From assembly GCA_041910015.1 (NCBI GenBank), contig JAYRRR010000077.1:1-64000 (forward strand): 64,000 nucleotides of DNA. Direction: 5' to 3'. Within the stretch, counting starts at the first letter, position 1. Every line of letters begins with the position of its first letter. Under the pieces are notes generated by a model. The model ran no database searches, was not told the origin of the DNA, and saw only the letters and a program-made list of their open reading frames with translations. Positions 23,581 to 32,773 of the stretch are shown here, in pieces. The translations under genes and the position numbers were made by a program. The DNA comes from RPQJ01 sp041910015. Lineage in GTDB: Bacteria > Pseudomonadota > Gammaproteobacteria > Steroidobacterales > Steroidobacteraceae.

Positions 23581-24795
23581 TCACCACCTGTAGAGCGGTG
23601 CAAAGTGGCCCGCCGGCAGCTCACGCGGCCCTGGCGGCAGCTCGACGAACCCGTCGGTGCCGAGCAGGGAAATGAAGTCGCCGGACCCGCGCGTCGGCTT
23701 CGGCATCGCGACGAGCCCGAGTGACGGACTGTGTTCCACCTGCACCGGCAGAAAATACCAGAGCGCGGGCTTGATCCTGAAATTCGCACCGAGCGGCACG
23801 TGCTCGGGCGAGCGGGGCGGCGCGCCCTGCATCGCCGACAGTGCGGGCACGACATAGCGCAGCAGGCAGTTGAGCGAGGACACCGGGTTGCCGGGCAGGC
23901 CGAACACCGTCTGGCCGCCCGGACCGATGCCGAACCAGATCGGCTTGCCCGGCCGCTGCGCCACCTTGTGGAAGATCTCGGTGACGCCGAGCTCGCGCAG
24001 CACGCGCGGCACGTGATCGAAGCGCCCCATCGATACCCCGCCCGTCAGCACGATCACGTCGTGCGTCGCGAGGTGGGAAGCCAGGCGGCTCGTCATGACT
24101 GAGGCGTCGTCCGGGAGATGGTCTTCCGCTACGCGCTGGTACCCGCGCAGACTCAGCGCGCCGCGCAGCGCGTAGCTGTTCGAGCGGCGCACCTGCCACG
24201 GTTCGATCGGCTCGTCGGGTGCCACCAGTTCGTCGCCTGTGGCGACGATGACGATGCGCGGTTCCGCGCGCACGTCCGCACGCGGCAACCCGGCGGATGC
24301 GAGCACCGCCAGTTCCGGCGCGCCGAGACGGGTGCCCTTCGCGAGCAGCAGGTCGCCCTCGCGGCAGTCGAGGCCGCGCGTGTGGACGTTCCAGAACGGC
24401 TCGACGGGCGTTGTGTCGTCCACGATGGCCACGCCGTCGTCCAGCTCGAGCCGCTCGACCGGCACGACGCAATCGCATCCCCCCGGCAGCACGGCGCCCG
24501 TCATGGCCTCGATGCAGCCTTCGGGGTCGTCCAGACGCAGCGGCGGCATGCCGGCGGCCTGCGTGCCCGCGACGGGAAATCGGCGACGGCCTTGACGCCA
24601 GGCCGCCGAAGCCAGCGCGATTCCGTCCATGGTCACGCGATCGAACGGCGGCTGATCGCGCTCCGCACGGACCGATTGCGCGAGCACCGCGCCGGCCAGC
24701 GAGGCGAGCGGGCGCGATTCGACCGGCAGCGATTGCACCCGCTCCCGGATGAGCGCTTCCGCCTCGGCCGGCGTCGGAAGGTCGCTGGGGTCCAT
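23581..24795 (-). CDS. moeA: Molybdopterin molybdenumtransferase MoeA
   Basis: Inserts molybdate into adenylated molybdopterin. 404 residues, the usual size. Motifs: PFDRVTMDGIAL, VATGDELVAPDEP, VLTGGVSMGRFDHV and FGLPGNPVSS. No mogA/moaB (the adenylating partner) is visible in the window, so that step must be encoded elsewhere. First cofactor gene of the operon; ATG 24795 lies 14 bp after the small periplasmic-protein gene. Confidence 0.94.
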   Translation of the reverse strand: MDPSDLPTPAEAEALIRERVQSLPVESRPLASLAGAVLAQSVRAERDQPPFDRVTMDGIALASAAWRQGRRRFPVAGTQAAGMPPLRLDDPEGCIEAMTGAVLPGGCDCVVPVERLELDDGVAIVDDTTPVEPFWNVHTRGLDCREGDLLLAKGTRLGAPELAVLASAGLPRADVRAEPRIVIVATGDELVAPDEPIEPWQVRRSNSYALRGALSLRGYQRVAEDHLPDDASVMTSRLASHLATHDVIVLTGGVSMGRFDHVPRVLRELGVTEIFHKVAQRPGKPIWFGIGPGGQTVFGLPGNPVSSLNCLLRYVVPALSAMQGAPPRSPEHVPLGANFRIKPALWYFLPVQVEHSPSLGLVAMPKPTRGSGDFISLLGTDGFVELPPGPRELPAGHFAPLYRW

Positions 24796-24809
24796 GGCGG
24801 AATGCCCGC

Positions 24810-25193
24810 TCACTTGCCCGCGTTCTTGTCCGTGTAGGCCTTCTTCTCGGCGTTCCAGCGGTCGACGAATGCCTGCAACTCGTCGAGCGAGGCGTTGTGC
24901 TTCTTGGCGTGGATTGCCTCGATGTTCGCCTTCTTGGCGCTGTACTCGGGGTCCATGTTGTCGAGCGCGGCGAGGGCGTCGACCTTGTCCTTTTCCAGGC
25001 ACGGCAGGTAGGTTTCCTGCACGCTCTTGACGTATTCCTTGACGAGGCCCTGCGCGGCCAGCATTTCGTCCTTTGTGGCGCTCTTGCCATTCGGCAGCGA
25101 CTGGGGTGCCTGCGGGTAGACGCAGGCCGCCTCGGCGGCCACGTTCAGGAACAGCAGCAGCGGAGCGAGCGCAAGGGCGGTCGAAATCTTCAT
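24810..25193 (-). CDS. Small secreted protein, unknown function, two cysteines
   Basis: 127 residues. A clear Sec signal peptide (MKISTALALAPLLLFLNVAAEAA) leaves a mature protein of about 104 residues, mostly helical, Lys/Glu/Ala-rich, with two cysteines (ACVYP near the mature N-terminus and YLPCLEK) that could form one disulfide. Family not recognised with confidence. ATG 25193 is preceded by GAGG. It is the first gene ahead of moeA (14 bp), so it is probably co-transcribed with the molybdenum cofactor genes, though a link to molybdenum is only positional. Confidence 0.7.
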   Translation of the reverse strand: MKISTALALAPLLLFLNVAAEAACVYPQAPQSLPNGKSATKDEMLAAQGLVKEYVKSVQETYLPCLEKDKVDALAALDNMDPEYSAKKANIEAIHAKKHNASLDELQAFVDRWNAEKKAYTDKNAGK

Positions 25194-25351
25194 GGGGTCA
25201 AACCTCGAGCAAGAAGTGTCTTTGCACGGCGGTCCGGCCGGCGCGGTCCAGCCACTATACCGCAGCGCCTTGGCGGTCCAGACACCGGGGCTTGGCAACG
25301 GTTCCCCGCTGGACGTAAAAGGGACACTTCCCGGCCAACCAGGGAACCCGC

Positions 25352-26206
25352 ATGACGGCACCCCCCGGAGCACCCGTGACCTACGGAGCGAGCAGTCACG
25401 GCCTGCGTGGCGACTATCGCGCCATGCGCCCCGATTACACGGTCGAGCAGGACTACGGTGCCTACGATGCCGCTGCCCAGGCCCGCTGGCGCCGGCTCTA
25501 CGACCGGCAGATGAAGCTGGTGCCGGGCCGGGCCTGCGCCGAGTTCCTGCGCGTCGTCGAGACGCTCGATTACGGCAGTGGCATTCCGCGCTTCGATCAC
25601 GTGAACGAGCGTCTGGCGCGCGCCACGGGCTGGCAGGTGGTCGCCGTGCCCGGGCTGCTGCCCGAGCCGGCCTTTTTCGGCCATCTGGCGGCACGGCGCT
25701 TTCCCGTGACGGTCTGGCTGCGCGAGGAAGCCGAGTTCGACTACATCGTCGAGCCGGACGTGTTCCACGACTTCTTCGGCCACGTGCCGCTGCTGTTCGA
25801 TCCAGTCTTTGCCGACTACATGCAGGCCTACGGCCGGGGTGGACAGAAGGCGGAGGGGCTGCACGCGCTCGAGTTCCTCGCGCGGCTCTACTGGTACACC
25901 GTCGAATTCGGCCTGGTCCGCGGCCCCGAGGGCCTGAGGATCTACGGCGCCGGCATCCTGTCCTCGCCCAGCGAGGTCGTCCACGCCCTGGAGAGCCCGC
26001 AACCGCAACGTCTCCGCTTCGACCTGCGGCGCGTGATGCGCACGCGCTACAAGATCGACACCTTCCAGCCGACCCTGTTCGTGATCGACGGCTTCGAGCA
26101 GCTGTTTTGCGAGACGGCTCCCGATTTCACGCCGCTGTATGTCGAGTTGGCGAGGCAGGAGACGCTGCCGGCAGATGCGCGGCTCGAGGGCGAATACGTG
26201 TATTGA
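25352..26206 (+). CDS. phhA: Phenylalanine 4-monooxygenase
   Basis: Pterin- and iron-dependent hydroxylase making tyrosine from phenylalanine. 284 residues, like other bacterial monodomain enzymes. The iron ligands are visible: two His in DVFHDFFGHVPLL and the Glu in YWYTVEFGLV. YGAGILSS and PTLFVIDGFEQLF are also family-typical. The start is behind AGGGA. No phhB (pterin dehydratase) or phhR regulator is adjacent. Confidence 0.95.
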   Translation: MTAPPGAPVTYGASSHGLRGDYRAMRPDYTVEQDYGAYDAAAQARWRRLYDRQMKLVPGRACAEFLRVVETLDYGSGIPRFDHVNERLARATGWQVVAVPGLLPEPAFFGHLAARRFPVTVWLREEAEFDYIVEPDVFHDFFGHVPLLFDPVFADYMQAYGRGGQKAEGLHALEFLARLYWYTVEFGLVRGPEGLRIYGAGILSSPSEVVHALESPQPQRLRFDLRRVMRTRYKIDTFQPTLFVIDGFEQLFCETAPDFTPLYVELARQETLPADARLEGEYVY

Positions 26207-26251
26207 CGCTACAATGCGCGCCCCGTCGGCTCCCCTGGACCTTCAGTCGTC

Positions 26252-27787
26252 ATGAGTTCGCCCCGTCCGACCACCGTCCCACCACCGTCCGTCCCGATCG
26301 ACATCGGCCATTACATCGGGGGCCGTGCGGTGGCCGGTACCTCGGGCCGCAAGGGCAGACTGTTCGACCCGGCGACAGGTGTGCAGCGCGGCCAGGTTGC
26401 CTATGCGAGCGAGGCCGAGACTCAGGCCGCCATCGCCGCGGCGGCCGCGGCATTGCCGGCGTGGGCCGCGACGCCGCCTCTGCAACGCGCGCGCGTGCTG
26501 TTCCGATTCAAGTCGCTGCTCGAGCAGCACTTCGACGAACTCGCGCGGCTCATCACGCTGGAGCACGGCAAGGTGTTTTCCGACGCACGCGGCGAGGTGA
26601 TCCGCGGCATGGAAGTCGTGGAATTCGCCTGCGGCATTCCGCAGATGCTCAAGGGCGAGTACAGTGGGAGCGTGGGCACGGGCGTCGACAGCTGGTCGCA
26701 GCGGCAGCCCGTCGGCGTCTGTGCCGGCATCACGCCCTTCAATTTTCCAGCGATGGTGCCGATGTGGATGTTCCCTGTCGCGCTCGCGTGCGGGAACACC
26801 TTCGTGCTCAAGCCTTCGGAAAAGGATCCGGGCTGCCCGATGCGGCTCGCGGAACTGTTGCGCGAGGCGGGACTGCCGGACGGCGCGTTCAACGTCGTCA
26901 ACGGCGACCGCGAGGCGGTCGACACGCTGCTCACCGATCCGCGTGTCGAGGCCGTGAGTTTCGTGGGGTCGACACCCGTTGCGGAGCACATCTATCGGAC
27001 GGCCTCGGCGCACGGCAAGCGCGTACAGGCGCTCGGTGGCGCCAAGAACCACATGGTCGTCATGCCCGACGCCGATCCGGAAAATGCCGCGAGTGCGCTG
27101 ATTGGCGCGGCCTACGGGTCCGCGGGCGAGCGCTGCATGGCCATCTCCGTCGCGGTGGCAGTGGCCGATGCCGCCGAGCCGCTGATCGAAGCCGTGCGAC
27201 GGCGACTCGACCGGCTGAAGGTCGGCTCGGGTCTCGATGAAGACGTCGAAATGGGGCCACTCGTGGCACGCGAACACCTCGAGCGCGTGCGCGGGTATGT
27301 CGACCTGGGTGTCGAGGAAGGTGCCGAGCTGGTGGTCGACGGCCGCGGTCTGCGAGTGCCGGGGCACGAAGGCGGCTTTTTCATCGGCCCATGCCTGTTC
27401 GACCGCGTCGGGCCGGCGATGCGCATCTACCGCGAGGAGATCTTCGGGCCCGTGCTTTGCGTGGTGCGCGTGCCCGATCTGGCCGCGGCGCTCGATCTCG
27501 TCAATGCGCACGAGTTCGGCAACGGCGCGGCCATCTTCACGGCGAGCGGCGAGGCCGCGCACACGTTTACCCAAGGCGTGCAGGCGGGCATGGTCGGCGT
27601 GAACGTGCCGATCCCGGTGCCGATGGCCTTTCATTCGTTCGGCGGCTGGAAACGCTCGCTGTTCGGAGCGCTGCACGTGCACGGCCCCGAGGGCGTACGG
27701 TTCCACACGCGACTCAAGACGGTCACCTCGCGCTGGCCGAGCGCAAGGCGCGAGTCCGCGCAATTCGTCATGCCGACGATGAAGTGA
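26252..27787 (+). CDS. mmsA: Methylmalonate-semialdehyde dehydrogenase (CoA-acylating)
   Basis: Converts methylmalonate semialdehyde plus CoA to propionyl-CoA in valine and inositol breakdown. 511 residues. ALDH fold with GVCAGITPFNFPAMVPMWMF, LGGAKNHMVVMPDAD and catalytic Cys in GSAGERCMAIS; the CMAISVAV context and the KNH segment are diagnostic of MmsA rather than generic ALDH. No mmsB neighbour is present. tRNA-Arg begins 22 bp downstream. Confidence 0.92.
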   Translation: MSSPRPTTVPPPSVPIDIGHYIGGRAVAGTSGRKGRLFDPATGVQRGQVAYASEAETQAAIAAAAAALPAWAATPPLQRARVLFRFKSLLEQHFDELARLITLEHGKVFSDARGEVIRGMEVVEFACGIPQMLKGEYSGSVGTGVDSWSQRQPVGVCAGITPFNFPAMVPMWMFPVALACGNTFVLKPSEKDPGCPMRLAELLREAGLPDGAFNVVNGDREAVDTLLTDPRVEAVSFVGSTPVAEHIYRTASAHGKRVQALGGAKNHMVVMPDADPENAASALIGAAYGSAGERCMAISVAVAVADAAEPLIEAVRRRLDRLKVGSGLDEDVEMGPLVAREHLERVRGYVDLGVEEGAELVVDGRGLRVPGHEGGFFIGPCLFDRVGPAMRIYREEIFGPVLCVVRVPDLAAALDLVNAHEFGNGAAIFTASGEAAHTFTQGVQAGMVGVNVPIPVPMAFHSFGGWKRSLFGALHVHGPEGVRFHTRLKTVTSRWPSARRESAQFVMPTMK

Positions 27788-27809
27788 GGATAAACTCTGC
27801 GTACCTCGC

Positions 27810-27886
27810 GCGGCCGTAGCTCAGTTGGATAGAGCATCAGGCTTCGAACCTGAGGGTCGGGGGTTCGAATCCCTCCGGCCGCGCCA
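27810..27886 (+). tRNA. tRNA-Arg, anticodon TCG
   Basis: Complete cloverleaf with encoded CCA: acceptor GCGGCCG (27810-27816) pairs with CGGCCGC (27876-27882); D-arm GCTC...; anticodon stem TCAGG/CCTGA with loop CTTCGAA, anticodon TCG reading CGA; T-arm GGGTTCGAATCCC; discriminator G and CCA at 27884-27886. A mobile-element graveyard begins immediately downstream, typical of tRNA genes used as integration sites. Confidence 0.96.
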
Positions 27887-27931
27887 TGTAAGTGCAGAAC
27901 TCTGAACACGGATTGCCGCCGATTTCCCGCC

Positions 27932-28572
27932 TTAGGCGGTGACGAGGGTGTGCAAGAGTTCAGCTTTCGATTCCATGATGCGGACTTCCTTGTCGACCAC
28001 TTCGATGCGCTGCGCCAGCGCCCGCAGGTGCTCGCGGGGGTAGCCACCGACTGCGAGCCGGATTTGCTTGCGGGCCACACGAGCGAAGCCTTTCACACGA
28101 CCAGAACAGACCGCCTGATTTCCGGCACTGCCGAGCGCGGCCTCGGTCCGGGCGGCAGCGCTGGCCGCCTGCTCACGGATCGCTTTCAAACCAGCGATTG
28201 CGCTCTTTCAGGTTCTCGTCCAGATTGGCCACGCCGGCCTCGGTGGCGTCGTGGGGCCGATTGTTGCGCGCCAGCTTCCTGACGTTGAACTCGAGCTCGA
28301 AATGATCGCGGAAGAAACGCGAGAACCTATGCACCACCACTACTTCGAGCGGTGCGGGCCTCGATGTGCCTGCCTCGATCATGCGCTGGAACCCGGGGCG
28401 GCGGTCGTTGGTGGCGGATGCGCCTGCTTCGATGAAGGTTTCGACCAGCTCGTAACGGCGCGGCGCAATAGACCTGGCCCTGACGCTTCTGGTCGGGAAT
28501 GGAAGTGTCATGCTCCGCCTGCGGCGCCGTTGAGACACGCAGAAAGAGGGCGCCGCGTAGCTGTGCAATCAT
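27932..28572 (-). pseudogene. Large serine recombinase, wrecked
   Basis: Remains of a site-specific serine recombinase (full length about 550 residues). The N-terminal catalytic strand with RVSTAPQAEHDTSIPDQKRQ is in one frame (from 28572). After a frameshift near 28450 come YELVETFIEAGASATNDRRP and VVVVHRFSRFFRDHFELEF. A large internal deletion of roughly 350 residues follows, then TEAGVANLDENLKER, another frameshift near 28185, and the C-terminal tail HLRALAQRIEVVDKEVRIM to a stop at 27932. The Arg, Ser and SRFFRD elements persist but not in one frame; the protein cannot be made. Confidence 0.85.
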
Positions 28573-28593
28573 GGGGCATGGCTCCTTCTCATC

Positions 28594-28891
28594 TCATGAT
28601 GCCGGTCCGAACTGGTCGTCGAAAAGATCGTCGAACCACGCCCCGAGCACATCGACCTCGACATCGGTGACGGGCACCCGCTGGGGCCAGTCGTCGGTGA
28701 TGGTCCATGCCTCACTGTCGCCCCCGGATGATCAGTTCCTGTCCAGGCGACAACAATTCTGACGCGGGGGGCAAGACCTCGGTGCTGGTCTGGTCGTCAC
28801 GAAAGGTGCGCGCAGCGAGCATGTCATGTTCCTGCGCGCCAGCAATGATGGGTTCAGGCTCGACGCCAGTCACGATCAGCCGTCCATCGGG
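28594..28891 (-). pseudogene. Remnant reading frames upstream of the recombinase
   Basis: Two short overlapping minus-strand frames without start codons: 28712-28891 (59 codons, with DMLAARTFRDDQTSTEVLPP) and 28594-28731 (45 codons, TDDWPQRVPVTDVEVDVLGA and ending WFDDLFDDQFGPAS). The second looks like the tiny acidic protein I recall preceding this recombinase type in alphaproteobacterial elements; that is memory, not a search. Taken together they look like the upstream part of the same decayed element. Confidence 0.4.
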
Positions 28892-28976
28892 TTACACTCG
28901 TTCCAAGGCATCTGGGCGGACTCCCCAAATGCCGAAATGTGTAAACCGTGTGCTCGGAATGTTCCGCAAACCCTCT

Positions 28977-29207
28977 GCCGATAGGCTCGACTTCTTGCAT
29001 GTAGCCAGGCGAACAACCGGGATAGCATCGGTCAACAATGCCCAGCTCGGTCAGTTGCCGGTATGGGTGCCGCCCCTCCCGTTTCAAACCGCCTTCGCCG
29101 AACAGGTCCAGCGGATCGAGGCCACGGCCCGCGCGCTCGACGCCGCCGCAGCCAAGGCCAAGGCCGAGGTCATGCCCACCACCCTTTCGACCGAGATGTT
29201 CGGATGA
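28977..29207 (+). pseudogene. Type I restriction specificity subunit (HsdS), 3' remnant
   Basis: The last 70-75 codons of an HsdS protein: LDFLHVARRTTGIASVNNAQ, LPVWVPPLPFQTAFAEQV, then a coiled-coil (RIEATARALDAAAAKAKAEV). This is the end of a target-recognition domain plus the conserved helix. No HsdM, HsdR or 5' part is nearby. The open frame runs back to 28707 without similarity. The final residues (PTTLSTEMFG) differ from usual HsdS ends. Its TGA overlaps the ATG of the urea transporter. Confidence 0.7.
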
Positions 29208-30187
29208 CCCGGCGCCTTTCCGCTTCGGGCCTTGACGGCGAAGGCCGCTCGACCATGGGCCGCTTCGTGGTGCTGACCGACACTGTGCTGCGCGGCCTGG
29301 GTCAGGTGATGTTCCAGAACAACAGCTATGCCGGGCTGCTGTTCCTCGCCGGGATCGCCGCCAATTCGCTGCTGTTCGCCGCCGCTGCGCTGGTTGGCTC
29401 CATCACCGCCACGCTGACGGCGCTGGCGCTGGGGGTGGACCGCGCATTGGTGCGCGCTGGCATGTTCGGCTTCAACGGCACGCTGGTGGCCATCGCACTG
29501 CTCTATTTCCTCGCGCCCGTGGCCCTGACATGGGCCTGCGTCATCCTTGCCTCGGCCTGCTCGACGCTGTTGATGGCTGCTCTGCTGGCGGCATTCAAAG
29601 CCTGGAAGCTGCCCGCACTGACGGCTCCCTTCGTCTTTACCTCACTGGTCTTCTTTCTGTCCGCCGCGCGCTTCGGTCGCCTCGAACCCACCGGCCAGTT
29701 GCCCACTGCCGGGCTTCCGGTCAAAGCCGCCGTCGAGGGCGTAGTGACGGGTGGAACCGTTGGTGAAGGGTTGCTGACCGGCATCGGTCAGGTGTTTTTT
29801 CAGGGCAGCACGATCAGCGGCGCGCTGTTCGTGGTGGGCCTGCTTGTTTCCTCGCGTCATGCCGCTTCGGCGGCGCTTGCCGGTTCGCTCGCGGGCCTGC
29901 TGGTCGCCTGGGGAATGGGCGCGGCGGAACCCGCCATCCGCGCAGGCGCATTCGGCTTCAACAGCGTGCTGACGGCCATCGCGCTGGCCCGCGTCTTCCT
30001 CGCCCCCGGCGCGGCATCGACCGTTTACGCTCTGCTCGGCGCGATCGTCACGCCGTTTGTGGCAGCCGCCTGCGGGGCCGCGCTCGAACCGCTGGGCCTG
30101 CCTGTGATGACGTTGCCGTTCGTGCTCACCACATGGGTGTTCCTGTTGGCAAGCCGGGGATTTTCACGGATCGACGCAGCGTCATAG
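29204..30187 (+). CDS. Urea transporter family protein
   Basis: 327 residues, about ten membrane helices arranged as two homologous halves, as in UT-type urea channels: QVMFQNNSYAGLLFLAGI in half one is mirrored by QVFFQGSTISGALFVVGL in half two; each half also has an AGMFGFNGTLVAIAL / AGAFGFNSVLTAIAL repeat. It would admit urea passively. No urease genes are in the window. Base composition is visibly lower in GC than the flanks, in keeping with island origin. ATG 29204 overlaps the HsdS stop; an alternative ATG lies near 29255. Confidence 0.85.
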   Translation: MTRRLSASGLDGEGRSTMGRFVVLTDTVLRGLGQVMFQNNSYAGLLFLAGIAANSLLFAAAALVGSITATLTALALGVDRALVRAGMFGFNGTLVAIALLYFLAPVALTWACVILASACSTLLMAALLAAFKAWKLPALTAPFVFTSLVFFLSAARFGRLEPTGQLPTAGLPVKAAVEGVVTGGTVGEGLLTGIGQVFFQGSTISGALFVVGLLVSSRHAASAALAGSLAGLLVAWGMGAAEPAIRAGAFGFNSVLTAIALARVFLAPGAASTVYALLGAIVTPFVAAACGAALEPLGLPVMTLPFVLTTWVFLLASRGFSRIDAAS

Positions 30188-30627
30188 CGCCATGCCGCAG
30201 GCATCGCTCTCATCATCATCGGCAACGGCGCGCCAATCCGAGGCTGAACATCGTTGTCCTGCGGTTTGGCCCGGACGCCATCCGAGCCGTTGTTGCTCGT
30301 TCCGGTCTTTGGAAGAACGTACCGTGCAGGATGCAACAGAGGGGGGCTCCGGGGCCTCCGGGTAACAGCCGATTCAGACGGCCCGAACCAGTTCGGCTCC
30401 GATGACGAGATCGCCGATTGCGGGCGCTGTGACCTGGATCGACAGAGATCGCGCTCCGTACCGACGGAATCTCCGACGGCGATGCGGGACCATGGATCGA
30501 CGCAGAGCCTGATATTCTTCCGCCCCCGCGGAGTTCGCGTTCCGCTCCCTCGAGGCGAGTCCTTTCGCACGGTGCAGGCCGAGCGTGGGCCCGCTGTGCT
30601 CCGCTGTCCGGAGGGTTCGGTAAGGTC
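30188..30627. other. 440-bp non-coding stretch, island right flank
   Basis: No reading frame here has family similarity or codon structure of the neighbours. Just after the urea transporter is an imperfect hairpin (AGCG...ATGCC-GCA-GGCAT...CGCT, about 30182-30206) that may end its transcript. No copy of the tRNA-Arg 3' end is seen, so the far attachment site of an island is not identified. Confidence 0.5.
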
Positions 30628-32763
30628 ATGAACAACAAGCATCGTGGATCCCTGTTGTTGTGCGCCGCCGTCGCGTTGCCCTACATTCCCGTGATCGCCC
30701 TCGCGGACGAAGCCTCCACGACACCCGGGTACACCGGCGGCCCCGACGGCGAGGGCCTCGAGACCGTCATGGTCACGGCACGCAAGGTCCGCGAAGATCT
30801 GCAGAAGACGGCCGCCGCCGTGACGGCCGTGCCCGGCGACATCCTGGTGGCCGCCGGCGTCCACGACATCCGTACCGTGCAGAACCTGATGCCCTCAGTG
30901 CGGTTTCAGGCCGAAAACGCCTCGACCGAGATCTACATCCGCGGCGTGGGCTCGACGCTCGATCTGCCGAACATCGAGCCGCCCACGGTCTTCAACTTCA
31001 ACGGCGTGTACATTCCACGCGAGGGCAACAGCGTCGGGCTGTTCGACATCGCCCGCGTCGAACTGCTGCCGGGCCCGCAGGGCACGCTGTACGGGCGCGC
31101 CGCGCTCGGTGGCACCGTCAACGTCGAGTTCAACCGGCCGACGCAGGAGCTCGGAACGAGTGGTGTGCTCGAGGTCGGTGACTACTCGCTGCTGCACGGC
31201 ACGCTGGTGCAGAACCTGCCGGTCAACGACAAGCTCGCGCTGCGCGGCGCATTCGACTACGTCGAGCACGACGGCTATCAGCGCACCGGCGCCGACGCGC
31301 GACAGGACCTTGCCGCGCGTCTCTCCGGCTCCTACCGGCCGAACGACGCGCTCGAGGTGCAACTCTGGCTGCAGGGCGCGAAAAAGGACGGCGAGTCGGC
31401 CAATCTCGTGCGCCGCGGCTACAACGACGGCACGTTCGGCGGCGACCCCGAAGCCTTTGATCACGACGATCCGTGGGACGACCGGATCGACCCGGGGGCC
31501 CCGACGGCCTCGCCGGACGACTACGAGAGCTTCGCGACCGGCGCGCAGCTCGACTGGCGTCTCGACGGCCTGACGTTGACTTACCTGCCGTCGTACTTCT
31601 ACCTCGACTGGGACGGCCGCTACTGGCTCGAGAACATCGGCGCGAACCTGACCGCGCACTACAACCAGACGACGCAGGAACTACGGCTTGCGAGCGACGA
31701 CGATGCGGCCTGGCAGTGGTTGGCCGGGCTGTACTGGTACGACGTGCGCAACTCCGGCGACTTCTTCACGTACACGAACACACCGCAGCCGTTCCCGCTG
31801 GCCCAGATATCCGCCAACCGCCTGACCGGGTTCGCGGCGTTCGGCGAGACGCGCTACGCGCTCACCGAATCGCTGCGGCTGGTTGCCGGCCTGCGCGCGA
31901 GCTGGGACCAGCGCGAAGGCGAGGGCGCCATGGCGGACGGCACGCCGTACTCGGCGGACCGCGAGGACGACCACGTCGACTGGAAGCTCGGCGTCGAGTT
32001 CGACCTGGGCGAAGCGGCGCTGGCCTATGCGACGATCCAGACGGGCTACCAGCCCGGCACCTACAACGTGTTCGCGTCGAGTCCGGGCAATTCGAACCTG
32101 GTCGACGCGGCGACGATGACGGCCTGCACGGTCGGCTTCAAGAGCCGCTTCCTCGATGACCGGCTGCAGGTCAATGACGAGGCGTTCTACTACGATTACA
32201 GCGACCTGCTCGTGCAGTCGTTCAACCTGAACACGTTCCTGCTGACCACGTTCAGCGCCGACCGCGCAACGATCTACGGCAACCAGCTCGACGTGCTGTT
32301 CGAGCCCGTCGCGCGTGGCCGGCTCAACCTGACGGCCAGCTACCTGAAGGCGGAATACGACGACTTCGTCGTGCCGGCGAGCGTCAACATCGGCATCCCG
32401 CAGCGCGATTTCGGCGGTTACCAGATGCAGTACGCGCCGGAGTGGACCGTCTCGGCCGGTTACGAACAAGGCTTCGCGTTCGGCGCGGGAGAGTTCCGCG
32501 CGCGTCTCGAGACGCGCTACGAGGACGAATTCTGGGGCACGTTCGCGCACAACCGCGGCACGCGGCAGGAGGCGTACTTCAAGACCGACGCCTCCGTCAC
32601 GTACTACTCGGCCGACGAGCGGTGGAGCGCCGGGCTGTGGGTGAAGAACATCGAGGACGAAGCCGTGCTGGCCGCGACGACGACCGGCCAGTTCGGGCCG
32701 TACGGTGACGCGTTCATCGAGCCGCCGCGCACCTGGGGCGCGCGGTTCACGTTCCGCCTGTGA
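30628..32763 (+). CDS. TonB-dependent outer-membrane receptor
   Basis: 711 residues: signal peptide (about 1-26), TonB box region (ETVMVTARK), plug domain with IYIRGVGS and VELLPGPQGTLYGRAALGGTV, then a 22-strand-type barrel ending ...RFTFRL with the terminal aromatic-hydrophobic strand. Imports a substrate across the outer membrane with TonB energy. No riboswitch, Fur box or dedicated partner gene was seen, so the ligand is unknown. It converges on a second receptor across a multi-hairpin repeat and lies just right of the mobile island. Confidence 0.88.
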   Translation: MNNKHRGSLLLCAAVALPYIPVIALADEASTTPGYTGGPDGEGLETVMVTARKVREDLQKTAAAVTAVPGDILVAAGVHDIRTVQNLMPSVRFQAENASTEIYIRGVGSTLDLPNIEPPTVFNFNGVYIPREGNSVGLFDIARVELLPGPQGTLYGRAALGGTVNVEFNRPTQELGTSGVLEVGDYSLLHGTLVQNLPVNDKLALRGAFDYVEHDGYQRTGADARQDLAARLSGSYRPNDALEVQLWLQGAKKDGESANLVRRGYNDGTFGGDPEAFDHDDPWDDRIDPGAPTASPDDYESFATGAQLDWRLDGLTLTYLPSYFYLDWDGRYWLENIGANLTAHYNQTTQELRLASDDDAAWQWLAGLYWYDVRNSGDFFTYTNTPQPFPLAQISANRLTGFAAFGETRYALTESLRLVAGLRASWDQREGEGAMADGTPYSADREDDHVDWKLGVEFDLGEAALAYATIQTGYQPGTYNVFASSPGNSNLVDAATMTACTVGFKSRFLDDRLQVNDEAFYYDYSDLLVQSFNLNTFLLTTFSADRATIYGNQLDVLFEPVARGRLNLTASYLKAEYDDFVVPASVNIGIPQRDFGGYQMQYAPEWTVSAGYEQGFAFGAGEFRARLETRYEDEFWGTFAHNRGTRQEAYFKTDASVTYYSADERWSAGLWVKNIEDEAVLAATTTGQFGPYGDAFIEPPRTWGARFTFRL

Positions 32764-32773
32764 ATGGTGGATC

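Noticed and set aside
27887..30700. Direct repeat of the tRNA-Arg 3' end as island att site
   Set aside because: No second copy of the T-arm/acceptor sequence was found to 30.7 kb.
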